From contig NZ_BAAADS010000009.1 in assembly GCF_039522605.1 (NCBI RefSeq), positions 1-64,000 on the forward strand: a DNA stretch of 64,000 nucleotides, given 5' to 3'. Below, one piece after another: positions 16,889 through 24,403 of this stretch (positions are counted from its first letter, which is position 1; every line of letters begins with the position of its first letter). The notes below the pieces were generated by a model. It did no database searches and had not been told where the DNA came from. It was given only the letters and a program-made list of their open reading frames with translations. The stretch is from Lentibacillus siamensis (GTDB lineage: Bacteria > Bacillota > Bacilli > Bacillales > Amphibacillaceae). A program made the position numbers and the translations under genes.

Positions 16889-17359
16889 TTATTGCGCCAC
16901 AACACGGCGTTTTCGATTTTCTTTACGAACAGGCGCTGATTCATACCACTGCTTTTCTTCCTCCGAGACCGGATATACCCCAGGAACCGGTATTGGTTTT
17001 CCGGCATCATCCACGGCAACCATCGTTAAGAAAGACTCTGTTGTCAGTTGTTCGGTGTGATGAATCAAATCGTTTGCTGTCACTTTTACATACACTTCCA
17101 TCGAACTACTCCCGGTATATGTTACATAAGCCTCTAATGTCAGAGAGTCCCCCACCTTTGCCGACGAAAGAAAGTCCACTGAATCAATCGATGCGGTAAC
17201 AACGGCACTTTTGGCATGCCGCATCGTTGTCAGTGCGGCAATTTCATCAATATATGCAAGAACTTTCCCGCCAAAAATCGTATCCAGATGGTTAGTATCC
17301 GGCGGTAGCACAAGTCTTGTCTGTATTGTTTTCGTACTGCTGATTGGTACCTTTTCCAT
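16889..17359 (-). CDS. Hotdog-fold acyl-CoA thioesterase (YkhA-like)
   Basis: A 156-residue acyl-CoA hydrolase of the cytosolic BACH/YciA group. The hotdog helix carries the signature NHLDTIFGGKVLAYIDE with the catalytic aspartate region. It probably hydrolyses medium-to-long acyl-CoA. Start MEKVPIS has TTGGAGG eight bases upstream. The upstream region holds dispersed element B, a terminator and a cobalamin riboswitch on the same strand. The terminator lies between riboswitch and gene, so B12 control of this gene is doubtful. Confidence 0.87.
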   Translation of the reverse strand: MEKVPISSTKTIQTRLVLPPDTNHLDTIFGGKVLAYIDEIAALTTMRHAKSAVVTASIDSVDFLSSAKVGDSLTLEAYVTYTGSSSMEVYVKVTANDLIHHTEQLTTESFLTMVAVDDAGKPIPVPGVYPVSEEEKQWYESAPVRKENRKRRVVAQ

Positions 17360-17376
17360 TTTTAAAACCTCCAATC

Positions 17377-17450
17377 TTAGAAAACTTGGCTGTCACCAAG
17401 CCTTTAGGTGACGGTCTTAGTTGCAGTTATATTTTATAATTATCTGCCAA
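17377..17450 (+). repeat. Dispersed structured element, copy B
   Basis: Second copy of the family seen at 5634: TTAGAAAA, CTTGGCT, the same hairpin GTCACC-AAGCCTTTA-GGTGAC, then CTTAGTTGCAGTTA and the end TTATCTGCCAA. The opening TTGGC and closing GCCAA are complementary. It starts 18 bases upstream of the thioesterase ATG and is in the opposite orientation to that gene. Only copy A has a clear terminator-like second hairpin. Confidence 0.65.
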
Positions 17451-17451
17451 T

Positions 17452-17474
17452 AAAAAAAGCCCTCTATGAAGGCT
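17452..17474 (-). terminator. Intrinsic terminator downstream of the cobalamin riboswitch
   Basis: On the minus strand AGCCTTC-ATA-GAGGGCT (seven pairs, one G-T) is followed by TTTTTT. It ends any transcript from the riboswitch before the thioesterase gene. Confidence 0.85.
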
Positions 17475-17560
17475 GTGAGCACAATCTATTTGCACCGGAG
17501 TACTAATCCAATGTAAGTTCGCGCAACACCCTCCTATCTCCCGTAGGAAAAAATGTTCTT

Positions 17561-17761
17561 CCTTATGGCAGGTCTCCTGGCTCAGCATCATTGACGGTTC
17601 TCTATTTCCTTCCCGTTCCTTTTGAACAGTGGATTAAAGCTGACTGGATGTTTCCGAAAAATACAGTCAGTCGATAGAGATGTCTCAGCAATACAGTGGC
17701 GGGACCGCGCTGGATTTTCACCAGCTTCCCTTTCAGCCTTGTTACCAAAGGCACCATAAGG
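17561..17761 (-). promoter_or_regulatory. Cobalamin (B12) riboswitch without an adjacent gene
   Basis: The minus strand contains the conserved core parts in order: closing stem CCTTATGG, GGTGCC, AAGGCTGAAAGGGAAGC, GGTGAAAATCC, the B12 box GCCACTGTATTGCTGAGA, and the 3' part AGCCAGGAGACCTGCC followed by CCATAAGG, which closes the P1 stem with the first element. Such riboswitches normally switch off B12 transport or biosynthesis genes. Between its 3' end and the terminator at 17474 there are about 85 bases with no credible gene (the best frame after AGGAGGG is eight codons). Confidence 0.92.
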
Positions 17762-17809
17762 CATTTTATTCAAATTCAATACATGTCTATTTTAGCACAT
17801 CACTGGTTA

Positions 17810-18628
17810 TCATTCATTATTAGTATCATATTCATCCAAAAACTGCTTGATTTGATCGATGGAAAATCCTTTCCGGTAAAGTCCTTCTTTTATTTTATTA
17901 CGCAGTTCATAACCGGACGTTTTTTGCCGGTGCTTGCGCAAAAGCTTCTCACCCTGCTTGACCAGTGCATCCCACTCAGCAGCATCATCCTTCCTTTCAT
18001 CCACATCAGCCAAGACATCCTGAATCACATCCTGCGTAAAACCTTTTTGCATCAATGTTCCCTGTAATTGCTGCACTTGCTGTTTGAACGATTTATTTTT
18101 GCTGCCGTTTAATTTTTTGCCGACCCATTTTTCAGCCCGTTCATATTGAATGGCGTACGTATACAGATTAATAGCTTCTTCCGCAGTTCCCGGTGTGACA
18201 CCTTTTTCAAGAAGTTCTTTTTTTACCAGCTGCGGACCTTTGCTTGTCGTCTCAATTCGGGTGCGGACAAATGCTTCCGCAAACTGTTTATCATCGACCA
18301 ATTTTTCGTTAATCAGCTTATCCATTATTTGCTTAATATGCTCAGCATCAATTTCTTTTTTGACAAGATAATCATAGATTTCTTTTTCTGTTCGCATCCG
18401 GTAGCTTAAAAAATGGATAGCAAGGGTATATGATTTATGCAGTGTATCTTTCCGGACAAGTGTGGAAACCATGATATCATCGAGTTCAAGATTTTTTCGC
18501 AGCCTGTACTCAATTAAAATCGATTCATCCACACTAAAGCCGTATTTTTCACCTTGACCATCATCCAAAAAGATATTATAACGATCACTGCGTTTTTGCT
18601 GCGTCGTGATCCGGGTAATTTTCGCCAT
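17810..18628 (-). CDS. recX: Recombination regulator RecX
   Basis: A 272-residue RecX, about the size of the B. subtilis protein (264). It binds RecA filaments and limits their activity. The three-helix repeats are visible (LRKNLELDDI, YDYLVKKEIDAEHI, FAEAFVRTRIETTSKGPQLVKKELLEKGV and so on). The N-terminus KITRITTQQKRSDRYNIFLDDG is typical. GGGGAGGGG precedes the ATG. It is divergent from yfhF, as in B. subtilis. Confidence 0.93.
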   Translation of the reverse strand: MAKITRITTQQKRSDRYNIFLDDGQGEKYGFSVDESILIEYRLRKNLELDDIMVSTLVRKDTLHKSYTLAIHFLSYRMRTEKEIYDYLVKKEIDAEHIKQIMDKLINEKLVDDKQFAEAFVRTRIETTSKGPQLVKKELLEKGVTPGTAEEAINLYTYAIQYERAEKWVGKKLNGSKNKSFKQQVQQLQGTLMQKGFTQDVIQDVLADVDERKDDAAEWDALVKQGEKLLRKHRQKTSGYELRNKIKEGLYRKGFSIDQIKQFLDEYDTNNE

Positions 18629-18747
18629 TGCATTTCCCCTCCCCTTTTTGCTTTATTTTATCATGAAAAAATCCCTTTACACCACGAAACGGATAAATAT
18701 TACTGTATAATAGATTATAATAAATGCTGTATTTTAAGGAGTGAGAA

Positions 18748-19647
18748 ATGTTGAATATACTGATTACAGGCGGCACCGGATTTGTTGGGCAGCACCTTAC
18801 AAGCACTTTAACTGCAAAAGACCATCATGTATTTATTTTGACCCGTTTCCCTGACTATCATATTGACAAAGACCGTACTACATACATAGCGTATGACCAC
18901 CCGATTAGCAAGCTTCCGACAATACATGGTGTCATTAACCTGGCAGGTGATTCCCTGTTTGGCTACTGGTCCAAACAGAAAAAGGATGCAATTTATAAAA
19001 GTCGTATGGAAACGACACAATTTTTGATTGACCTGATGAAACAGCTGGAGAAAAAACCGGATATTTTCATCAGCGGATCAGCTGTAGGCTATTATGGAAT
19101 GTCAAAGGATTTAATGTTTACCGAGCAAACGGCTAAACACGGTGATGACTTTTTGGCCGGGGTAGTAACGGAATGGGAGAAAACCGCAAGTCAGGCTGAA
19201 ACAATGGGAATTCGGACTGTTTATTCCCGCTTTGGCGTCATTTTAGGTGAAGATGGTGCATACCCATTAATGCGTATGCCAGTTAAAATGTATGCTGGCG
19301 GTAAAATTGGCAATGGTGAGCAATGGTTATCCTGGATCCATATAGAAGATGTTGTACAACTCATGTTATTTTGCCTTTTTAATGACCACATTTCCGGTCC
19401 CGTCAATTTTACAGCACCGGAACCACGGCGCAATAAAGAATTTACCAAAGAATTGGCTGGCATTCTTAAACGTCCATACTGGCTGCCGGCACCTGCCTCA
19501 CTTATCCATACTGTCCTCGGCGATATGGGAAAGCTGATAACAAAAGGGCAGTATGTTCTTCCAGGGAAGGCACTCGAGTACAATTTCCAATTTTTATTCC
19601 CGGATTTGAAGGCAGCACTGATGCAGCTGGAAAGGGGTATAAAATAA
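18748..19647 (+). CDS. yfhF: TIGR01777-type epimerase (YfhF)
   Basis: A 299-residue extended-SDR protein with GGTGFVG at 8-14 (NAD(P)-binding) and a DUF1731 C-terminal domain (RNKEFTKELAGILKRPYWLPAP). Related proteins occur with cell-division inhibitor SulA-like labels, but the reaction is not known. The start is ATG followed by TTG, with AAGGAG nine bases upstream. It is followed after 41 bases by the small yfhE gene, probably in the same transcript. Confidence 0.88.
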   Translation: MLNILITGGTGFVGQHLTSTLTAKDHHVFILTRFPDYHIDKDRTTYIAYDHPISKLPTIHGVINLAGDSLFGYWSKQKKDAIYKSRMETTQFLIDLMKQLEKKPDIFISGSAVGYYGMSKDLMFTEQTAKHGDDFLAGVVTEWEKTASQAETMGIRTVYSRFGVILGEDGAYPLMRMPVKMYAGGKIGNGEQWLSWIHIEDVVQLMLFCLFNDHISGPVNFTAPEPRRNKEFTKELAGILKRPYWLPAPASLIHTVLGDMGKLITKGQYVLPGKALEYNFQFLFPDLKAALMQLERGIK

Positions 19648-19688
19648 ATTCCGGCGGACAATCCTAATGGTAAAGTGAGGGATTCCAT

Positions 19689-19817
19689 ATGAATAAAAAA
19701 ACGAAAAATCACCGGGAAAAAATTTTATCCAAAACCCAGGAAGTCCACTATCAAAAGGAATTCAAACGGGCAGACCAAGTGTATAATCAACTTTCCCAAA
19801 AAGGAAACCGCCATTAA
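19689..19817 (+). CDS. yfhE: YfhE family small protein
   Basis: A 42-residue basic protein, MNKKTKNHREK to SQKGNRH, with the family core SKTQEVHYQKEFKRADQVY. YfhE-type small proteins follow yfhF in B. subtilis and have no known function. GTGAGGGA lies about eight bases before the ATG, and a terminator overlaps its last codons. The same position and same core in B. subtilis support it as real despite its length. Confidence 0.8.
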   Translation: MNKKTKNHREKILSKTQEVHYQKEFKRADQVYNQLSQKGNRH

Positions 19818-19833
19818 GGTGGTTTCTTTTTTA
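19803..19833 (+). terminator. Terminator of yfhF-yfhE
   Basis: GGAAACC and GGTTTC form a stem with an inner CC/GG pair around ATTAA, followed by TTTTTT. It overlaps the end of yfhE. Confidence 0.85.
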
Positions 19834-19847
19834 TGGTTCTCTGTAAT

Positions 19848-19945
19848 ATATTCGTGTTTTCATACGGTATATTCGCTAATCGAGGCAGGATATTCGCGGT
19901 AATGCCTTCTATATTCGCGTTTTTGCGTATGATATGCCCGTTTTT
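19848..19945. repeat. 21-bp phased array 4 (core ATATTCGCG)
   Basis: ATATTCG or a close variant starts at 19848, 19869, 19890, 19911 and (as ATATGCC) 19932: five copies exactly 21 bases apart with variable 12-14-base linkers. It lies between the yfhE terminator and the DnaA-box cluster. The core differs from the other arrays but the period is the same. Confidence 0.85.
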
Positions 19946-19973
19946 TCCATGTAACCATTTTTTTCAACAATTC

Positions 19974-20134
19974 TTATCCACAAATTATTCACCGATTGTG
20001 CATAACCGCCAAACACATTTCCACAGCAACTCAACTTATGAACAGGTTGCCTGTGCATAAAATCGGTTTATCCTGTGAATTGTGTGGACAAATCAGGTGA
20101 TAGCTTATGAACCGCAATTTTTATCTGTGGACAA
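19974..20134. promoter_or_regulatory. DnaA-box cluster
   Basis: One perfect DnaA box TTATCCACA (19974-19982), two TGTGCATAA boxes on the other strand (19997-20005 and 20052-20060, both fitting TTATNCACA) and two single-mismatch boxes TGTGGACAA (20083-20091 and 20126-20134) fall in 161 bases. Clusters like this outside oriC titrate DnaA or regulate genes in B. subtilis. It lies immediately upstream of yxlE and is AT-rich, but the window has no dnaA, dnaN or rpmH nearby, so it is not the origin itself. Confidence 0.75.
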
Positions 20135-20163
20135 ATGTGTTGATGAATTATTTTTCTTTTCAA

Positions 20164-20192
20164 TAGAACCTTTTTGTTGTTACGTTCGTATA
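20164..20192 (+). promoter_or_regulatory. Candidate ECF-sigma promoter of yxlEFG
   Basis: TAGAAC, a 17-base spacer and CGTATA resemble the TGAAAC-N16/17-CGTATA pattern of B. subtilis ECF sigma factors. The B. subtilis homologues lie in the SigY operon, which makes ECF control plausible. Confidence 0.45.
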
Positions 20193-20218
20193 TAGACTAG
20201 AAGAAAGGAGTGAAATCG

Positions 20219-20428
20219 ATGGATAAAGTTGCTCTTTTATCGGACATCAACTGGGCGGTCATTGCCCCGATAATTGTTATTCAGCTGATCCTGTTTATTG
20301 TTGCATTAATTGATCTTATTCGTATTGACAGAACAAATGGACCAAAGTGGATGTGGATTCTTATTATTCTCTTTATCAATATTATCGGACCAATCGTTTA
20401 TTTCATATTTGGAAGGAGACAACAATAA
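20219..20428 (+). CDS. yxlE: PLDc_N small membrane protein (YxlE-like)
   Basis: A 69-residue protein with two hydrophobic helices (about 10-30 and 41-60) separated by RIDRTNGPKWMW, the PLD-nuclease N-terminal (PLDc_N) signature. In B. subtilis yxlE belongs to the sigY-yxlCDEFG operon. Start: the ATG has AAAGGAG eight bases upstream, whereas a GTG three codons earlier overlaps that site. It is followed directly by yxlF, so translation is probably coupled. Confidence 0.82.
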   Translation: MDKVALLSDINWAVIAPIIVIQLILFIVALIDLIRIDRTNGPKWMWILIILFINIIGPIVYFIFGRRQQ

Positions 20429-21337
20429 ATGTCCTTGCTTACCGTAAATGAACTGACCAAAAGATATGATGATAAACTTGCAGTAGACCATATTAATATT
20501 CAATTTGACCCGGGAAAATGTGTTGCACTAATTGGCCCGAACGGTGCTGGTAAAACAACGACATTACGCATGTTGTCGGGATTGATTAAACCGACCAGTG
20601 GTAAGGTTTCATTTGAAGGGATGGGGCAGCATGATGATATACGCAGATTGATCGGTTACCTGCCACAATACCCGATTTTTCACACGTGGATGACTGGCAA
20701 GGAATTTCTTATATATGTCGGACGCCTTGCATTCCTGTCAAAAGAAGAAGCAACCAAACGGACCAATGAATTACTAAAGCTGGTTGGATTGGAGGATGCT
20801 GTCAATAAACGGATTGGCAAATATTCTGGCGGTATGAAACAACGTCTTGGCATTGCCCAGGCCATTATTCATCATCCGAAAATTTTAATGCTGGATGAAC
20901 CGGTAGCATCGCTCGACCCTATCGGCCGTCGGGATGTATTAAGCCTGCTCGAAACATTAAAGCAGGAAATGACCATATTATTTTCAACGCATATTTTGAG
21001 TGATGCTGATGAAGTAAGTGATGAACTGTTGTTGCTCCATGACGGTAAAATTGTTGAATCCGGTTCAATGGATGATTTGCGACAAAAATACCAGACATCG
21101 GAAATTGAGCTGGCATTTCAGGATGATCCGGTGACATATCAAAAAACCCTGGAAAAACTGCCGTCCATTGGAACATGCTACCTAAACAAAAACATGCTAT
21201 TTGTTACGGCGGAGAATATACAACAGGCACGAAAAGAAATCCTTACCAGTGCTGCGCGTGAAGACTGGCCGTTAACATCCTACTCCATTAAGCGTACTTC
21301 GCTGGAAGATTTGTTCATGAAGGCGGTGAATAATTGA
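20429..21337 (+). CDS. yxlF: ABC transporter ATP-binding protein (YxlF-like)
   Basis: A 302-residue ABC ATPase: Walker A GPNGAGKTT (about 36-44), signature YSGGMKQR, Walker B ILMLDEPVASLDP, and a C-terminal extension typical of ABC-2 exporters of the antibiotic/lipid type. It begins immediately after the yxlE stop and overlaps yxlG by four bases. With YxlG it should form an efflux or membrane-maintenance transporter; the B. subtilis YxlFG pair is needed for full activity of the SigY regulators, but its substrate is unknown. Confidence 0.88.
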   Translation: MSLLTVNELTKRYDDKLAVDHINIQFDPGKCVALIGPNGAGKTTTLRMLSGLIKPTSGKVSFEGMGQHDDIRRLIGYLPQYPIFHTWMTGKEFLIYVGRLAFLSKEEATKRTNELLKLVGLEDAVNKRIGKYSGGMKQRLGIAQAIIHHPKILMLDEPVASLDPIGRRDVLSLLETLKQEMTILFSTHILSDADEVSDELLLLHDGKIVESGSMDDLRQKYQTSEIELAFQDDPVTYQKTLEKLPSIGTCYLNKNMLFVTAENIQQARKEILTSAAREDWPLTSYSIKRTSLEDLFMKAVNN

Positions 21338-22113
21338 TGCAATGGCTGACAATTTTACAAAAAGAACTGATTGAAAATATCCGTAATGTAAAATGGATCT
21401 GGGTACCGCTCATCATGATTTTAATTGCAAGTTTGGACCCTGTTTCCAGTTACTACCTGCCACAAATTATTGATGCAGTTGGAGGAATGCCTGGGGGGAC
21501 CCCCGAGATTCAGCTGCCCGAATTTATGCCGAGTGATATTATTATGATGAGCTTGTCACAGCTCAGCAGCATCGGTGTACTTGTGATTGTCTTAATTTCC
21601 ATGGGGACGATTTCCGGCGAACGTAAAAGTGGAGTTTCCGAACTCATTTTGGTAAAACCGGTTTCCTATGTGAACTACATTACAGCAAAATGGGTGTCCA
21701 TACTGCTGTTGACACTGGCAGCAACATCCCTGGGAATACTGGCAAGCTGGTATTACGTCAATGTGCTGTTCGGTGAATTGTCATTCGGGATGCTTTTAAA
21801 AATTATTTTCTTTTACGGATTGTGGATGACCCTTGTAGTATCGTTGTCGATATTTTATAACACCTTGGTCAAAACACCCGGATTAGTGGCATTCCTGACC
21901 ATCGCATCCATTTTGCTGATGAAGGCAGTCACCACAATATTCGCCCATCTGCTCGAATGGAGCCCGAACAATATTTCCGGTTACATTCACCAAATGATCG
22001 TATCAGGCAGTATCCCATCCGAATTAACCGGCGCATCTGTTGTAACAGTCATCATTGTCATATTACTGCTGGTGGCTTCTGTTTTCACCTTTAGAACGAA
22101 GCAGCCGATATAA
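21334..22113 (+). CDS. yxlG: ABC-2 type permease (YxlG-like)
   Basis: A 259-residue permease with six predicted helices; landmarks are the N-terminal QKELIENIRNVKWIW, a large external loop after helix one, GERKSGVSELILVKPV before the central helices, and a last helix ending at FTFRTKQPI. The ATGA overlap with yxlF supports co-translation. The operon lacks sigY, yxlC and yxlD, which precede these genes in B. subtilis. Confidence 0.87.
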   Translation: MMQWLTILQKELIENIRNVKWIWVPLIMILIASLDPVSSYYLPQIIDAVGGMPGGTPEIQLPEFMPSDIIMMSLSQLSSIGVLVIVLISMGTISGERKSGVSELILVKPVSYVNYITAKWVSILLLTLAATSLGILASWYYVNVLFGELSFGMLLKIIFFYGLWMTLVVSLSIFYNTLVKTPGLVAFLTIASILLMKAVTTIFAHLLEWSPNNISGYIHQMIVSGSIPSELTGASVVTVIIVILLLVASVFTFRTKQPI

Positions 22114-22114
22114 A

Positions 22115-22141
22115 AGAGGACTGGGCGAACCAGTCCTCTTC
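22115..22141. terminator. Bidirectional terminator between yxlG and the GntR operon
   Basis: AGAGGACTG-GGCGAAC-CAGTCCTCT, a nine-pair stem between converging operons. The T-tracts are weak (TTCCTC on plus, TTTTAT on minus). Confidence 0.75.
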
Positions 22142-22142
22142 C

Positions 22143-22844
22143 TCATTTCACCTTCACAATCGTAATCTTTCTTAAGAACACAAACGAGATAAGGTAAAGA
22201 ACGATCCCTATTCCAATCATTTGGTAAAAAAACGTTAAATCAATATCGGCGAACAAATCTATAAAGAAATCAATGATCCAGCCCTTCGCAATACTGATAA
22301 GCAATAGTAACACAAGGGTTCCAAGAAAACCGCCGCCGCCTGCAAAGCCATATTTATAGAAGATTAAACCGACAATAAACATAAATGACAGGAAGAAAAA
22401 CGAAACGGATGTATCAATAACAATCCTGGTATACCACGTATTTTCCAAAAAGTAGGCAAGATGCATAAAGGTAAATGTATCAATCCCTGTCGCTTCCGCA
22501 ATGCCATTTACTATTTCCTGCAAGACACTTGCCGCAACAGACATGGTGAGTGAGAGTACAAAAAAGAAAATTCCCAGACTGATAAATAAATTTTTACGAG
22601 TAGCCCCCATTTTGATCGAGAAAGGCACCGATTCCTTTACGGTTAGAAATCCCAGAATCGCACAATAAACATAGATTGGGGCCGTTAACATAAAATACAT
22701 AAATCCATCCTCAACACTGGTTAGAAAAATAGCAAATGCAAATGCCACAACTAAAATACTTAACAAAATCGTCCAGAATACAGTAAGCGAGTGGCGAATG
22801 TCCGTAACAAAGAAATAAAGTAATCCTTTAATTTGGTTTCCCAT
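22143..22844 (-). CDS. ABC transporter membrane subunit of the GntR operon
   Basis: A 233-residue protein with six strongly hydrophobic segments and few charged residues; I recognise no named family. Its position as the last gene behind a GntR regulator and an ABC ATPase (three-base gap) suggests it is the permease partner. YtrABC and YhcFGH of B. subtilis are analogous layouts. AAGGGGG precedes the ATG. Possible roles are export of antimicrobials or response to cell-wall antibiotics, by analogy only. Confidence 0.7.
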   Translation of the reverse strand: MGNQIKGLLYFFVTDIRHSLTVFWTILLSILVVAFAFAIFLTSVEDGFMYFMLTAPIYVYCAILGFLTVKESVPFSIKMGATRKNLFISLGIFFFVLSLTMSVAASVLQEIVNGIAEATGIDTFTFMHLAYFLENTWYTRIVIDTSVSFFFLSFMFIVGLIFYKYGFAGGGGFLGTLVLLLLISIAKGWIIDFFIDLFADIDLTFFYQMIGIGIVLYLISFVFLRKITIVKVK

Positions 22845-22847
22845 TGT

Positions 22848-23702
22848 TTAAGCCCCCTTTTTTTCAGTTAAATGGATCATTAATTCCTGAATCGGGATTC
22901 CTTCTGCCGTCAACCCGGCTGATTGGGCCTGCTTCATATCAGCGTGTACATAAGCAGTCATCATACCGGCAATTTGCTTTTTCTCAATCACATCTTTGTC
23001 AGAAATAAATGCCTCCACTTCATCAGCAGTCCCGGAGACGGCACACGTGCTGTTTCGCAATACTTCCGCTTCCTCTTTCATGACCAGCTTCCCATTTTGC
23101 AAAATCAAAATTTCTTCAAACATCAAACTGACTTCATCAATTAGATGTGTAGAAAAAATAATCATCCGCTTTTCGGCCTCAAATTCTTCCAACAGGATGT
23201 CATAAAATTTTTTTCTTGCAGCAGCATCAAGCCCAATGTATGGTTCATCAAAAATGGTAATCGGTGCTTTGCTTGCCATACCAACGATAATACCAAGTGC
23301 TGACTCCATGCCTTTGGATAGTGCTTTTACTTTGGCATTGGGATTGAGGTTGTATTCCCGAATCAATTCATCGGCAAGCTGCTGATCCCACGTTGGATAA
23401 AAATAAGCAAAGATGCGCAGTACATTTTTTATTTTTAAATCACGTTTAAAATTGTTTCCTTCTTTAATTAAACAAATCGACTCAGTCAGGCGCTGATTGT
23501 CAAAAGGATTTTCCCCATCAATCAGAATCTCTCCCCCAGATGCCAATATATGACCGGATAAAATATCCATAAACGTTGTCTTCCCTGCCCCGTTACGACC
23601 AAGCAACCCGTATATTTTCGGTTCCGCCAGCGTAAACGAGACATGATCAAGTGCATTCGTGTCTTTGTACCGCTTCGACAGGTTCTTCACTTCAATCTTC
23701 AT
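22848..23702 (-). CDS. ABC transporter ATP-binding protein
   Basis: A 284-residue ABC ATPase with Walker A GRNGAGKTT (about 35-43), a degenerate signature LSKGMESALG instead of LSGGQ, and Walker B ITIFDEPYIGLDA. The altered signature is typical of the YtrB/YhcH-type ATPases encoded behind small GntR regulators. It begins immediately after the GntR stop codon with its ribosome site inside that gene, so the two are co-translated. Confidence 0.88.
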   Translation of the reverse strand: MKIEVKNLSKRYKDTNALDHVSFTLAEPKIYGLLGRNGAGKTTFMDILSGHILASGGEILIDGENPFDNQRLTESICLIKEGNNFKRDLKIKNVLRIFAYFYPTWDQQLADELIREYNLNPNAKVKALSKGMESALGIIVGMASKAPITIFDEPYIGLDAAARKKFYDILLEEFEAEKRMIIFSTHLIDEVSLMFEEILILQNGKLVMKEEAEVLRNSTCAVSGTADEVEAFISDKDVIEKKQIAGMMTAYVHADMKQAQSAGLTAEGIPIQELMIHLTEKKGA

Positions 23703-24068
23703 TTAATTACCCTCCCTCTTTACCATCTCCAGCAATTCTTCATTACTGATGTTCAATTTGATTGCTTCACTTTTTAAAGGCAGCATGAAATTTTCATAAA
23801 ATGTTTCTTTTCGTTTTCCGGTTACCAACGCTTTGGCATTTTCCGTAACAAACATCCCTACACCCCTCCGTTTAACTAATATCCCTTCTGCCACAAGCTC
23901 ATTAATTCCTTTCGCAGCAGTCGCCGGATTTATCTGATAAAATTTAGCAAATTCATTGGTCGACGGCACCCGCTCCCCCGGCTCCACCGATCCATTGATA
24001 ATAGAGTCTTCCAGTTGTTCTTTAATTTGCTGAAATATCGGCCTGTTCTCATCCAATTTATTCTTCAT
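23703..24068 (-). CDS. GntR family regulator, YtrA subfamily
   Basis: A 121-residue repressor with an N-terminal GntR winged helix (DSIINGSVEPGERVPSTNEFAKFYQINPATA as family span; landmarks PGERVPST and NPATAAKG) and the short C-terminal dimerisation tail of the YtrA subfamily. It lacks a FadR/HutC ligand domain. These regulators usually control the ABC genes that follow. A palindrome overlapping its own -10 box is the probable operator. Confidence 0.88.
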   Translation of the reverse strand: MKNKLDENRPIFQQIKEQLEDSIINGSVEPGERVPSTNEFAKFYQINPATAAKGINELVAEGILVKRRGVGMFVTENAKALVTGKRKETFYENFMLPLKSEAIKLNISNEELLEMVKREGN

Positions 24069-24089
24069 AAAAAGGCTCCTTAGTTATTC

Positions 24090-24139
24090 GGTTAATTACT
24101 TATGTAACTAACCATATAACCAAACAATCCATTTGTCAA
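24090..24139 (-). promoter_or_regulatory. Promoter and GntR operator of the ABC operon
   Basis: On the minus strand TTGACA (24134-24139), a 17-base spacer and TATGGT (24111-24116). A 24-base near-perfect palindrome (24090-24113, arms GGTTAGTTAC and GTAATTAACC, nine of ten pairs) begins inside the -10 box. A repressor bound there would block RNA polymerase. Confidence 0.75.
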
Positions 24140-24171
24140 GTAATTTTTTGAAAATTTTTATGATCTTGAAC

Positions 24172-24204
24172 AGAAAAAACTCTGCACTTTCCGACAGTGC
24201 AGAG
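24172..24204 (-). terminator. Terminator of the SPFH operon
   Basis: CTCTGCACT / AGTGCAGAG, nine pairs, followed on the minus strand by TTTTTTC, shortly after the small ribbon-helix-helix gene. Confidence 0.85.
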
Positions 24205-24213
24205 CATCATTAA

Positions 24214-24393
24214 TCAATCTTCGCCTATTTTTTTATCCTGTGATTTGGGCAGGCGTCCAGCTTTTTTAGCCGATTCACGCAGGAGAAATTCCACATGACT
24301 ATTGACACTGCGGAACTCGTCCTTGGCCCAGGACTGTAATATATCATATAGCTTTGGGTCTATTCGCAGCGGGAAATTTTTCTTTTTGGCCAT
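24214..24393 (-). CDS. Arc-like ribbon-helix-helix small protein
   Basis: A 59-residue protein, MAKKKNFPLRIDP to DKKIGED. The pattern NFPLRIDPKLYDILQSWAKDE with SVNSHVEFLLRESAKKAG is that of Arc/MetJ-type ribbon-helix-helix DNA-binding proteins: a beta strand, then two helices. It begins ten bases after the SPFH gene stop, behind a purine-rich site, and is followed by a terminator, so it closes a two-gene operon. SPFH genes followed by an Arc-like gene are a pairing I recall from other Gram-positive genomes. Target unknown. Confidence 0.8.
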   Translation of the reverse strand: MAKKKNFPLRIDPKLYDILQSWAKDEFRSVNSHVEFLLRESAKKAGRLPKSQDKKIGED

Positions 24394-24403
24394 ATAACCC
24401 CTT

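Noticed and set aside
17523..17549. Eight-codon frame behind AGGAGGG downstream of the cobalamin riboswitch
   Set aside because: The start would be too close to the ribosome site, and the peptide is too short to support.
19974..20134. DnaA-box cluster as the replication origin
   Set aside because: No dnaA, dnaN, rpmH or gyr genes are near, and the surroundings match a B. subtilis region far from oriC.
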